Assembly: GCF_000724545.1 (NCBI RefSeq)
Contig: NZ_JHBV01000038.1
Span: 1 to 64,000, forward strand
Direction of reading: 5' to 3'
DNA: 64,000 nt
From: Aureispira sp. CCB-QB1
GTDB taxonomy: Bacteria > Bacteroidota > Bacteroidia > Chitinophagales > Saprospiraceae
The first letter of the stretch is position 1. Every line of letters starts with the position of its first letter. Below the pieces are notes generated by a model. The model was given only the letters and a program-made list of their open reading frames with translations, had not been told where the DNA came from and made no database searches. Positions 1 to 7,034 of this stretch are shown here, one piece after another. Both the position numbers and the translations under genes were made by a program.

Positions 1-117
1 AATGGAATCTATCGTGGTCGTCCAGCTCCTTCTGGAACATATACTTGGTATGCTGATGTCTTGTTTAAAGATGGACATACAGAACAACTTAAAGGTAGTG
101 TTATTCTACTTAGGTAA
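1..117 (+). CDS. C-terminal end of a T9SS (gliding-motility, CHU_C type) secreted protein, partial
   Basis: The first 38 codons are open from base 1 and end in TAA at 115-117. The peptide contains PSGTYTWYADV, then a DG turn (KDGH), then a closing LKGSVILLR. This matches the last strands of the gliding-motility-associated C-terminal domain, which is the type B sorting signal of the type IX secretion system: a Gly-rich turn, YxW, a DG hairpin, and G-x-V-x-LLR at the terminus. The rest of the gene lies outside the window, so its main function is unknown. A strong terminator follows 30 bases after the stop. Confidence 0.75.
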   Translation, partial: NGIYRGRPAPSGTYTWYADVLFKDGHTEQLKGSVILLR

Positions 118-146
118 AATACTTGCCATATAATTTTAGAAATTAG

Positions 147-178
147 CGCCCAAAACGAAAATCGTTTTGGGCGTTTTT
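147..178 (+). terminator. Intrinsic terminator after the CHU_C protein gene
   Basis: A perfect 12-bp stem (147-158 paired with 162-173) closes a 3-base AAA loop and is followed by five T (174-178). It lies 30 bases past the stop codon of the partial gene on the same strand. Confidence 0.9.
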
Positions 179-267
179 ATATATTAATATACCTATCTAA
201 CTCTCATTGACAAAAATCAATATATTATAAATAAAAATAATAAATAAAAGAACCTTAAAATAAAGTC

Positions 268-299
268 TTTGAATAAAAACGCATCTTAAAATATCTTTA
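268..299 (+). promoter_or_regulatory. Candidate Bacteroidota-type promoter
   Basis: TTTG at 268-271 and TATCTTTA at 292-299 are separated by 20 bases. This fits the Bacteroidota -33/-7 pattern with one mismatch in the -7 box. No gene starts downstream on this strand. It would feed a short transcript ending at the terminator near 404. Confidence 0.4.
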
Positions 300-305
300 T
301 AATAT

Positions 306-404
306 CATTTTTACTCTGTAAGAATATTTGCTAATAATTACTAAAATTCATAGGGTTTCATTTTAGTGTGAAGGGGTTGTCTTGTGGGGAGACAATCCTT
401 TTTT
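306..404 (+). ncRNA. Candidate small RNA of about 100 nt
   Basis: A candidate promoter (268-299) and a terminator (374-404) bracket a stretch with no coding potential on the plus strand. A perfect 8-bp inverted repeat (ACTAAAAT 340-347, ATTTTAGT 360-367) forms an internal hairpin. The upstream gene already has its own terminator at 147-178, so this second terminator is not needed for it. The transcript would converge on the 3' end of the flavin monooxygenase gene. The start site is inferred and expression is unproven. Confidence 0.35.
374..404 (+). terminator. Intrinsic terminator, second in tandem
   Basis: A 9-bp stem (374-382 with 390-398, one G-U pair) is followed by six T at 399-404. The direction is set by the T run. 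It ends two bases before the stop codon of the convergent monooxygenase gene. Confidence 0.75.
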
Positions 405-405
405 A

Positions 406-1602
406 TTAAATTTTCGTCTCTTCAAAAAAATTCACGGCACCTAATTGTTTTGTAACTAAAGGAACAAATGGTTTTTTGAATAACATTGGAGCCAATAAAT
501 TTCTAATCCACATCGAAAATTTAGAAGAAGGCAAATAAGAGCCTATATTCTTGACGGCTTTCTTTTGTAATGAGTGAATCAATGGTCTTAATTCTTCTTC
601 AAATTTTTGATATGCCACCTTATACGCCCCATTTGATTCTACTAATTTTTGAGCCAATAAATAAGCTCCTGTCATTGCCATGGAGGCTCCTTGTCCAGAT
701 AATAGAGTGACACAATATGCAGCATCTCCAATTAATACTGTTCGCCCTTTTGCCCAACTTCCATTAATTCTAATTTGAGCAACTTCATCAAAATAAATTT
801 TATCTAGTTTCGCAGCCGTCTCTAAAATTTCAGGTACTGGATGGGAAAAGGTTTTAAATTCGTTTTGGAGTAATTGCACTTGTTCTTGATGATTCATGCG
901 AGGTAATCGCTCTTCTTTTTTGAAAACGAAAACACTAGAATTCTGCTCCAAAGTAGCTTCATCTATAGTATACGTCATAACCTGTAAGTTAGGAACCATC
1001 ATTGCCAAAACCTCTTCTTTTTTTATTTCCAAAGGCACATTATGTTCTAGTGCAGCTACATAATATCCCAAGAACAGTTGTTCTACATTCTTAGCATCAA
1101 ACACTAAGTTTCGAACATTTGAATGAATACCATCTGCCCCAATTAATAAATCAAACTGCTCTTTTTTTCCTCCATCAAAAGTTACCCCAATGCCATCAGT
1201 ATTTTCTTCTACTTCATGAATGGATGTCTTGTAGCGCAAATCAATTACTCCCTTCACTTTTTGGTACAACACATCTACCAAATCTGTCCTCAAAAAATTG
1301 AATAGTTTGCCTTTTTGAGAATCTCTAAAAGCTGAAATATCCAATGTCATACTTTTCTTGCCTTTATCTGTATATTGTTTGACAATGGAAGAACCATGAT
1401 CTTTTTCTTTCAAGGCATCCAACAATCCCATTTGTTCAATTACATGTACTCCAGATGAAAAAAAGTCAATCATATACCCACCATCTCTCAAACCACTAGC
1501 CTTTTCTACAACAGTAGGTTTGAAACCATTCTCTTGTAAAAAATAAGCCAGCGTTAATCCAGCTATACCTGCACCAGAAATTAGGATTTTTTTATTTTTC
1601 AT
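406..1602 (-). CDS. FAD-dependent monooxygenase (PHBH/TetX-like class A flavoprotein)
   Basis: A 398-residue soluble flavoprotein. The dinucleotide-binding motif GAGIAGLTLAYFL is at residues 10-22. The second FAD motif near residues 290-310 reads VLIGDAAY followed by GQGASMAM. These place it among class A flavin monooxygenases, which use NAD(P)H and O2 to hydroxylate small aromatic or polyketide-like substrates; TetX and related enzymes belong here. Length is normal for the group. The substrate cannot be read from sequence. It lies 49 bases downstream of a TetR-type regulator on the same strand, so the two probably form one repressible operon, and the enzyme may detoxify or modify the compound the regulator senses. 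A degenerate copy of the dispersed repeat lies in the gap between them. Confidence 0.8.
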   Translation of the reverse strand: MKNKKILISGAGIAGLTLAYFLQENGFKPTVVEKASGLRDGGYMIDFFSSGVHVIEQMGLLDALKEKDHGSSIVKQYTDKGKKSMTLDISAFRDSQKGKLFNFLRTDLVDVLYQKVKGVIDLRYKTSIHEVEENTDGIGVTFDGGKKEQFDLLIGADGIHSNVRNLVFDAKNVEQLFLGYYVAALEHNVPLEIKKEEVLAMMVPNLQVMTYTIDEATLEQNSSVFVFKKEERLPRMNHQEQVQLLQNEFKTFSHPVPEILETAAKLDKIYFDEVAQIRINGSWAKGRTVLIGDAAYCVTLLSGQGASMAMTGAYLLAQKLVESNGAYKVAYQKFEEELRPLIHSLQKKAVKNIGSYLPSSKFSMWIRNLLAPMLFKKPFVPLVTKQLGAVNFFEETKI

Positions 1603-1615
1603 TATTATTAATATT

Positions 1616-1640
1616 TAGTAGTTAGCTACACTCCTGCATG
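1616..1640. repeat. Degenerate copy of the dispersed palindromic repeat
   Basis: The sequence begins TAGTAGTTAGCTAC, like the left arms of the copies at 15627 and 18111, but the right half is lost. It fills half of the short gap between the TetR gene and the monooxygenase gene. Confidence 0.5.
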
Positions 1641-1651
1641 TTTTTAATAGA

Positions 1652-2176
1652 CTAATGACTATACTTGCTCACTAAGTATTTTTCCATTTCACCTAACAAA
1701 ACATCATCTTCTGTTGTAATATATTCTAATGTAATTCCATCCAAAGTAGCGAGTAAAATCCTAGCCTCTATATCTGATACTTGCTGAGCAGGATTCATTA
1801 AGAGATGTGTAAAAGTATCTAACAACTCTACTTGCTGTTTGCCTAGCATCTCTTTGACAATTTGGGGAGTTTCTGGATGTACCACCAATAAGGTGCATAA
1901 CCGTATAAGATCCTTTTTAGACTTCAACATTTGGAAATAGACTTGTAGTAATTGATCCATTTGTAAAGTTTCTAGATCCATCAAAGATTGTGTCATCTCC
2001 CCCAATGTTTCACCAACAACTGCCCTTAATAGATCTTCTTTGTTCTGAAAATGATTATAGGTAAGACCTTTGGATACCCCTGCCTCTTTTGCAATTTTAC
2101 TTATAGATGTCTCTGTATATCCATGCTTTGCAAATAAATTCAAAGCTGCGTGTATGATTTTTTCTTTTTTTGTCAT
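1652..2176 (-). CDS. TetR/AcrR-family transcriptional regulator
   Basis: About 174 residues from the preferred start. The N-terminal 50 residues form the classic TetR helix-turn-helix: KEKIIHAALNLFAKHGYTET, then SISKIAKEAGVSKG and LTYNHFQNKEDLL. The C-terminal ligand and dimer domain is divergent, as usual. An upstream in-frame start at 2239 would add 21 residues, but that stretch contains the palindromic operator and lies beside the candidate promoter, so ATG at 2176 is preferred. The operator 15 bases upstream implies autorepression, with the downstream monooxygenase in the same transcript. Confidence 0.85.
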   Translation of the reverse strand: MTKKEKIIHAALNLFAKHGYTETSISKIAKEAGVSKGLTYNHFQNKEDLLRAVVGETLGEMTQSLMDLETLQMDQLLQVYFQMLKSKKDLIRLCTLLVVHPETPQIVKEMLGKQQVELLDTFTHLLMNPAQQVSDIEARILLATLDGITLEYITTEDDVLLGEMEKYLVSKYSH

Positions 2177-2190
2177 GCTTATTATTTTTA

Positions 2191-2208
2191 TGACTGACCG
2201 TTCATTCA
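2191..2208. promoter_or_regulatory. TetR-family operator palindrome
   Basis: TGACTGA-CCGT-TCATTCA is an imperfect palindrome (6 of 7 matching positions per half-site) of the TGAxTGA type bound by many TetR/AcrR repressors. It sits between the candidate -7 box (2220-2227, minus strand) and the regulator start at 2176, over the predicted transcription start. Repressor binding there would block the operon. Confidence 0.65.
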
Positions 2209-2219
2209 TAAAAATAAAA

Positions 2220-2227
2220 CAAAAATA
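2220..2227 (-). promoter_or_regulatory. -7 promoter box of the TetR-monooxygenase operon
   Basis: Read on the minus strand this is TATTTTTG, an exact match to the Bacteroidota TAnnTTTG box. No clear -33 box is visible at the usual distance. Confidence 0.45.
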
Positions 2228-2421
2228 GAAAGAAGTCAAGTTAGTTCAACTAAAAAAATAAAAAACCTATTACTAGCCCATCACAAAAACATCAAAATCA
2301 AACTATTACAAGCTAAAAAAAGTCCACTTTCAGATTTCCTAACGAATTATTTTGACTTTTTATCGAAAAAATTTGATTGCGATGTAACTTTTGAGCAATC
2401 TTATGGCACTTATAGATGTAC

Positions 2422-2445
2422 GGACTTATGAAAGAGCATAAGTCC
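2422..2445. promoter_or_regulatory. Hairpin upstream of the ECF sigma gene
   Basis: A perfect 9-bp inverted repeat (GGACTTATG 2422-2430, CATAAGTCC 2437-2445) encloses a 6-base loop and ends 28 bases before the sigma factor start. No T run follows, so it is probably not a terminator. It could be a leader hairpin or a dyad protein-binding site. Confidence 0.45.
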
Positions 2446-2473
2446 TTAAACAAAAAACTGTTCAATTCGCTAC

Positions 2474-2986
2474 ATGAATCATCACCAAAAACAACAATAC
2501 TTTTTACGGCTTTATGAGCCGAATCATACCAAGTTGTTGCGTTACTGCGAGTCTATTTTGAGAGACCCTGTTAATGCACAAGATTTGGTTAGTGAGACAG
2601 TATTGATAGCTTATGAGCAATTGGACAAGTTAAAAAAAGAAGCATCCTTTAATTATTTTTTGTTTGGTATTGCGCGCAACCTAATTCGTCGTCTGCAGCG
2701 ACGCAAAAAATTTTGGGGTTTATTTAATACAGAACAAGCTGAAAAAATTGTTGCACCTACTAGCCCAGAGCTAAATGAAGATGTACAGTTATTATATCAG
2801 GCATTAGATCGCTTACCAGCCGCTCAAAAAGAAGCCTTAATTTTATTTGAGATATCTGGTTACAACATCAAGGAAATTGCTGAGATACAAAACAGTAGTA
2901 TTTCTTCTGTCAAGGCAAGACTGGCACGAGGACGACAAAAATTAGGTAAAATTCTGTCACCAAAAACAACATTAGCTTATGAATAA
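2474..2986 (+). CDS. RNA polymerase ECF-type sigma-70 factor
   Basis: A 170-residue protein with the two regions expected of an ECF sigma factor. Region 2 (about residues 10-80) includes LRYCESILRDPVNAQDLVSE and the aromatic/basic FLFGIARNLIRRLQRRKK. Region 4 (about 105-160) includes LYQALDRLPAAQKEAL, the SGYNIKEIAEI turn and SISSVKARLARGRQKL. Its last codons overlap the next gene by 8 bases, so the two are translationally coupled and the downstream protein is its likely membrane partner. The target promoters and signal cannot be read from sequence. Confidence 0.92.
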   Translation: MNHHQKQQYFLRLYEPNHTKLLRYCESILRDPVNAQDLVSETVLIAYEQLDKLKKEASFNYFLFGIARNLIRRLQRRKKFWGLFNTEQAEKIVAPTSPELNEDVQLLYQALDRLPAAQKEALILFEISGYNIKEIAEIQNSSISSVKARLARGRQKLGKILSPKTTLAYE

Positions 2987-4403
2987 GAATTTGGATCATT
3001 TGTTTGAGCAAGCTCGGAAGTCTATGCAATCGGAGATGCCACTCGAAGAGGTGCAACAACTTATTCATGCCCAAGCGTCACCATCTTTATGGACTAATCA
3101 AAAAATTTGGATTATGAGTACATCGATTATAGGTATAATAACTATTGGCATTGTTTGTTGGTTCAACCCTTCTAATACACCTACGCCAATTTCTGAAACG
3201 GAGACCACAACTAAGCCTCCTCGTGTAGCAGAACATCACATATCTGCGCCTACTCCCCCAAATACTATTGTATTGCAAGATGCTATTCCTGATAATATCC
3301 CCCTGCCTATTATTACTAAGGTAGACCATCCGTCAACTCCCATTCAACCTATACAATTAACTTCTCTAGAGCAGACTCCTGAAATTCCATTGTTGGCTCA
3401 AAAAGTTGATTTCCTAGATTCTCTGGGACCGAAAAAAACGTTTACAGAATATACATTAGAAATTCGGAAAGAGAATTCTGAACAAGAAATTCAAAAATTA
3501 AAAACAGAGCTTGCTAATTATGGGATCCATATGGATGTAAAGATTCTGAATTATGATAATAATAACAAAATCAAACGATTCAAAGGGCAATTTAAAACGG
3601 ATAGTTTGTTTTGTGGTTCTAGCATGAATAACTATGAATTTGATATTAGTGGTTCTTTTAAATCCATGGAATTTATCTTTAGAGTTGCTGAAAATAAAAA
3701 TTTAAAATACTTGAAAATTCAGTCTGAGAATTTTGAGGAAACAATAGAATGCTATGACGATGAAGTTATTTCTAGTACACAAGAAGCTCGGAAACTAAGA
3801 CATCAAATGCACGAAGAAATGGCTAGAGCCCAAAGAGAGATGGCCAATGCTCAACAAGAAATGGCCAATGCTCAAGTTGAGATTGCTAGAGCAAGAGAGG
3901 AAGTTGCTCGATTGAGACACAGAGAACATTCTAAAGCAAGAATGAGAGAATTGGAACGCCTAGAAAAAGTAGATTGGGATAAAATCGAAGCTGATATTGA
4001 AAAAGCAATGCAAGAAGTAGAACTTGAAGATATTGACGATGAAATCAAAGACGCTTTGGATGATTTGGATGTTATTATCCTTGATAAAAACTTCAAGGAT
4101 GACATGAAAGCCCTACAAAAGGATTTAGCTAGAATGCGCATTGACCTTGATCGAGAAGTTAGAGAAAAACTAAAAGAGCGTCTCCATAATCACAACCGAA
4201 CACGAGTCTACACAGTACCTAGTCCTGATGAGCCAGTTATTATTGTTGAAAAAGAAAAAGCACCTGCGGCTCCAAAATTGGAAAAACGTACTGCCAAAGA
4301 ATTAAAAGAGGAGGCTAAAGCGATGGAAGAAGCGGCTAAAAAATTGCAAAAAGAAGCTAAAGAAAGACGAAAATTGGCAAAGAAAAAAGCCAAAGAAAAA
4401 TAA
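2979..4403 (+). CDS. Membrane-anchored coiled-coil protein, putative anti-sigma partner
   Basis: 474 residues. The N-terminal 42 residues are soluble, then one membrane segment spans about residues 43-62 (IWIMSTSIIGIITIGIVCW). A proline/threonine-rich linker follows. A small beta-rich domain (about 155-265) has a Cys pair (LFCGSS, TIECYDD). A very long charged helix (about 265-474) has repeats such as MANAQQEMANAQVEIARARE and ends in a Lys/Glu/Ala tail. The layout (ECF gene overlapping by 8 bases, short cytosolic head, one membrane span) is that of an anti-sigma factor, but I do not recognise a known anti-sigma fold in the head. The rod-like periplasmic part is unusual for this role. Function is inferred from context. 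Confidence 0.6.
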   Translation: MNKNLDHLFEQARKSMQSEMPLEEVQQLIHAQASPSLWTNQKIWIMSTSIIGIITIGIVCWFNPSNTPTPISETETTTKPPRVAEHHISAPTPPNTIVLQDAIPDNIPLPIITKVDHPSTPIQPIQLTSLEQTPEIPLLAQKVDFLDSLGPKKTFTEYTLEIRKENSEQEIQKLKTELANYGIHMDVKILNYDNNNKIKRFKGQFKTDSLFCGSSMNNYEFDISGSFKSMEFIFRVAENKNLKYLKIQSENFEETIECYDDEVISSTQEARKLRHQMHEEMARAQREMANAQQEMANAQVEIARAREEVARLRHREHSKARMRELERLEKVDWDKIEADIEKAMQEVELEDIDDEIKDALDDLDVIILDKNFKDDMKALQKDLARMRIDLDREVREKLKERLHNHNRTRVYTVPSPDEPVIIVEKEKAPAAPKLEKRTAKELKEEAKAMEEAAKKLQKEAKERRKLAKKKAKEK

Positions 4404-4729
4404 CCATAACCAACCAGGGATTGCCCAAACCAACTCAATCCCCCAAATAAAAACCGTACTTTAATAACAGTTTTTTGAGTGAGGAAATGTGAGCTATTCC
4501 TTGATTTTTGTACCATTCTGTTGAGTAATTGCAGGAACTTTAGGGTTTATTTTAGCGGATTGAGCACCTAAAGAGAAGGAAGATTATTCTACTAAAATTA
4601 ATCAAGATAATAGCTCACTGCTCCTTTGGTAAACGGAATATTTTACTTCAATTAAAGAGTAATGAATTCGCTTCAAGCAAAAGAGAACCACAATTTTGCT
4701 AGAAGGGCAACAAAAGGTTGCCCTTTTTT
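4404..4729. other. Intergenic region between the sigma operon and the lysozyme gene
   Basis: About 326 bases with no convincing gene. It holds a weak hairpin soon after the coiled-coil gene (GGGATTG 4417-4423 with CAATCCC 4436-4442, no T run) and a strong terminator at 4703-4731. I see nothing else in the roughly 260 bases between. Confidence 0.5.
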
Positions 4730-4731
4730 TT
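4703..4731 (+). terminator. Intrinsic terminator of the sigma factor operon
   Basis: A 9-bp stem (AAGGGCAAC 4703-4711 with GTTGCCCTT 4717-4725) and an 8-T run running to 4731. It lies 300 bases after the coiled-coil gene and abuts the stop codon of the convergent lysozyme gene. Confidence 0.85.
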
Positions 4732-5407
4732 ATGGTATGCACAAAGCTTGTAATTCTGCTCGTGTCCCCACAAATACATTTTTATCTACATAACCTACAA
4801 TTCCTTCGAGTTCTTCCGTATTGCTATATTGCCAAAACAACCAATTTATATCTTGAGGTGGTTCTTTTCGATTATAACGAGCAATCCAAACAGGATGATC
4901 AGGGAATGCTCCTTTTAGATGTTGTTCATAAACTTTTAAGGAAGTATATATTATAGGTCTTACTTGATAATGTTCCTCTACAAAACTTAACCAAAGTCGC
5001 ACTCGTTCAATCAAAGTCGGCATACTCACATTCTTAAAATCTTCTACATCCAAAACTGGTGGCAAATCCCCCTTGCTTAACTGTACTTGTTGCGTAAAAT
5101 TTTTGATTTGCCATTCAATACTAACATTTGGTCTAAAAAAATGATACGCTCCTCTTATTAAGCCAACTTCTTTGGCTTTTGACCAATTGTTTTCAAAAAT
5201 TGAATCTTGATAATCTGTACTTTCAGTAGCTTTTATAAAAGCAAAATGTATCTTATCTTGCTGTGCAACTGTTTCCCAGTCAATAATTTTTTGATAATGA
5301 GAAACATCAATTCCTTGTATTTTATACTGGTCGGCATCGTGCGTACAGGATATCAGCATAAAAAAAACGAGGCATAAAAAAGAACTATATACAAGTAATT
5401 TAAACAT
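4730..5407 (-). CDS. Glycoside hydrolase family 25 lysozyme, lipoprotein
   Basis: 225 residues. The N-terminus is a lipoprotein signal with the lipobox LISC (Cys21), so the mature enzyme should be membrane-anchored. The GH25 barrel begins with GIDVSHYQ at residues 32-39, and PPVLDVEDF near residues 116-123 holds the acidic residues (Asp120, Glu122) that hydrolyse the MurNAc-GlcNAc bond of peptidoglycan. The motifs FAFIKATE, GAYHFF and DINWLFWQYS are also typical. The start overlaps the end of the upstream glycosyltransferase gene by 8 bases, so the two are coupled. Likely roles are cell-wall turnover or attack on other bacteria. The pairing with a glycosyltransferase is unexplained. Confidence 0.9.
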   Translation of the reverse strand: MFKLLVYSSFLCLVFFMLISCTHDADQYKIQGIDVSHYQKIIDWETVAQQDKIHFAFIKATESTDYQDSIFENNWSKAKEVGLIRGAYHFFRPNVSIEWQIKNFTQQVQLSKGDLPPVLDVEDFKNVSMPTLIERVRLWLSFVEEHYQVRPIIYTSLKVYEQHLKGAFPDHPVWIARYNRKEPPQDINWLFWQYSNTEELEGIVGYVDKNVFVGTRAELQALCIP

Positions 5408-6623
5408 TCTGAAAAGGTGGGGTTATTTGAATTAATGACTGTACGTGTTCAGCAGCAGCTTGATACCCTCCTGCTCGTCTAAGAGCAAGATTCATCTTTT
5501 TTAGGTGTTGGGGTATGATCTTGTTTTCCATTAGTTGTGCCGCAGCTTTTCTGAGTTTGGCTGCCGTCAACCAATATTTACTTAACCAAATTCCTAATTG
5601 TTGCTCATGTATGGCTTTCGCAACCATAAATTGATCCGATACTTGAGGAATGACAAGCATGGGAACTTCAAAATAGATTCCTTCGTGTGCACTGTTCATC
5701 CCTCCGTGAGTTACAAATAAAGAAGCTTTAGACAAGACCTCTAATTGAGGCGCATAGTTACAAATAATAAAGTTATCTGGAGCCTCAAAATCTTCTATTC
5801 TCAACTGGGTACTAATATTCATCACGACCATGTAGTCGGTTTCTGCAAAGGCTTGAATACACTTTTGATAAAATGCTTTATCGGATAAAATGGATCCTAG
5901 AGAAATGTATATTATGGGTCTGTTTTCTTTTTCTAATTTATCATAAGGAAAACTTTCGTCTTTTGGGGTGCTATGCACATTTATGGTAGCCCCTGAAAAA
6001 AAATAATTATCAGGAAACAATTCTATTTGAGGTTGAAATTCTTTTGCTGTAAACACCACACAAGGGAGTTCTAAATCTCCTACTAGAAAATCATCTAATT
6101 GATGAATCTTATAAGGAGTATAGGTCTCTTTTAAGACTTTCATACTACGCCCTATCCTTTTAATCTGCCCAAAAGTTTTAATAGGTGTTCCCAACATTTG
6201 GAGTTTAGAATTAGGTGGATCTTTCAAACCTCTACGGATAGCAAAACAAGGACAAAACACAACGATTGGCAACGCTACTTGCTCTGCCACCAAACGCCCC
6301 CATACAGCGAATAAATCAGTCAGTACATAATCGTATTCTTGCTGTTTTATCTCTTTTAATAAGTAAGGCATTACCACTTCTGTCGCCTCTAATAGATCTG
6401 CAAAAAAACCTAACAAGCTAAAGTTCTTTAGAGTCGATTCAGCTAGTAACTCATGAGGCATTGCTCTAAAATTGGCTCCTGTGGCTTCTATTTTTTCTCG
6501 AAATTCCTCAGTACAATAATAATCAATTACAGCTCCCTTTTCTATCAACTCCTTAACAACAGCCAACGTTGGATTGACATGACCATGTCCTGGGATGTTG
6601 AAAAATACTCCTTTAGATTTCAT
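5400..6623 (-). CDS. MGT-family (GT1) glycosyltransferase, copy 1
   Basis: 407 residues with the two-domain GT-B layout. The N-terminal acceptor domain starts FFNIPGHGHVNPTLAVVKEL. The C-terminal donor domain (from about residue 230) has IIYISLGSILSD and the UDP-sugar signature THGGMNSAHEGIYFEVP near residues 303-319. Members of this macrolide glycosyltransferase group move a sugar from a nucleotide donor to a small lipophilic acceptor. It is clearly homologous to the gene at 9719-10927 (shared FTAKEFQPQ-x-ELFP and the donor motif). It is followed directly by the overlapping lysozyme lipoprotein gene. The acceptor cannot be read from sequence; a small molecule or a membrane lipid are both possible. 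Confidence 0.85.
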   Translation of the reverse strand: MKSKGVFFNIPGHGHVNPTLAVVKELIEKGAVIDYYCTEEFREKIEATGANFRAMPHELLAESTLKNFSLLGFFADLLEATEVVMPYLLKEIKQQEYDYVLTDLFAVWGRLVAEQVALPIVVFCPCFAIRRGLKDPPNSKLQMLGTPIKTFGQIKRIGRSMKVLKETYTPYKIHQLDDFLVGDLELPCVVFTAKEFQPQIELFPDNYFFSGATINVHSTPKDESFPYDKLEKENRPIIYISLGSILSDKAFYQKCIQAFAETDYMVVMNISTQLRIEDFEAPDNFIICNYAPQLEVLSKASLFVTHGGMNSAHEGIYFEVPMLVIPQVSDQFMVAKAIHEQQLGIWLSKYWLTAAKLRKAAAQLMENKIIPQHLKKMNLALRRAGGYQAAAEHVQSLIQITPPFQNV

Positions 6624-7034
6624 ATTCTATTTAATATTAAATTAATACGTGAAGTCGCATTAGATATTGGGGTTTTAGTATTTTGCGTTTTCCCTTTTCT
6701 TCTTTCTAGCACCTCTACAAGATCATTTTCACAAAACATATCAACCTAATTATCAACACTATACAAAAATGACTTCTTTTTTAAGTTATTAATTCCAAAG
6801 CACTCAAAAATCTCTAAATCAATACTCATTTAGAATTTGAAAAAGGCCCTCTTGCACCTCATGACTTAACTCTGCTAGCCCCTTTCTATAGAACAAAAGA
6901 AAATATAAGACTAAAACTAAACTAATATACGACTGTTTTTAGGTCTGGTCTTATATTCCCTCATATTTTATCTAATGCAAATTTCTTTCAAGAAAAGAAT
7001 CAACCATTATTACAAATCATCAAACCATACAGCT
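6624..7034. other. Divergent intergenic region with a large palindrome
   Basis: About 410 bases between the divergent glycosyltransferase and repeat-rich protein genes. It must carry promoters for both, but no clean TAnnTTTG box is apparent. Its main visible structure is the hairpin at 6902-6957. Confidence 0.4.
6902..6957. promoter_or_regulatory. 56-base imperfect palindrome upstream of a secreted protein gene
   Basis: A perfect 10-bp outer stem (AATATAAGAC 6902-6911, GTCTTATATT 6948-6957) continues with an inner TAAAAC/GTTTTTA pairing after a bulge. It ends 77 bases before the ATG at 7035. There is no T run, so it may be an operator or a leader RNA structure. Confidence 0.5.

Noticed and set aside
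4417-4442. Hairpin after the coiled-coil protein gene as terminator
   Set aside because: The 7-bp stem has a 12-base loop and no T run; the strong terminator at 4703-4731 is more convincing.
3872-4516. Minus-strand frames across the coiled-coil gene
   Set aside because: They are low-complexity shadows of the Lys/Glu/Ala-rich coding strand.
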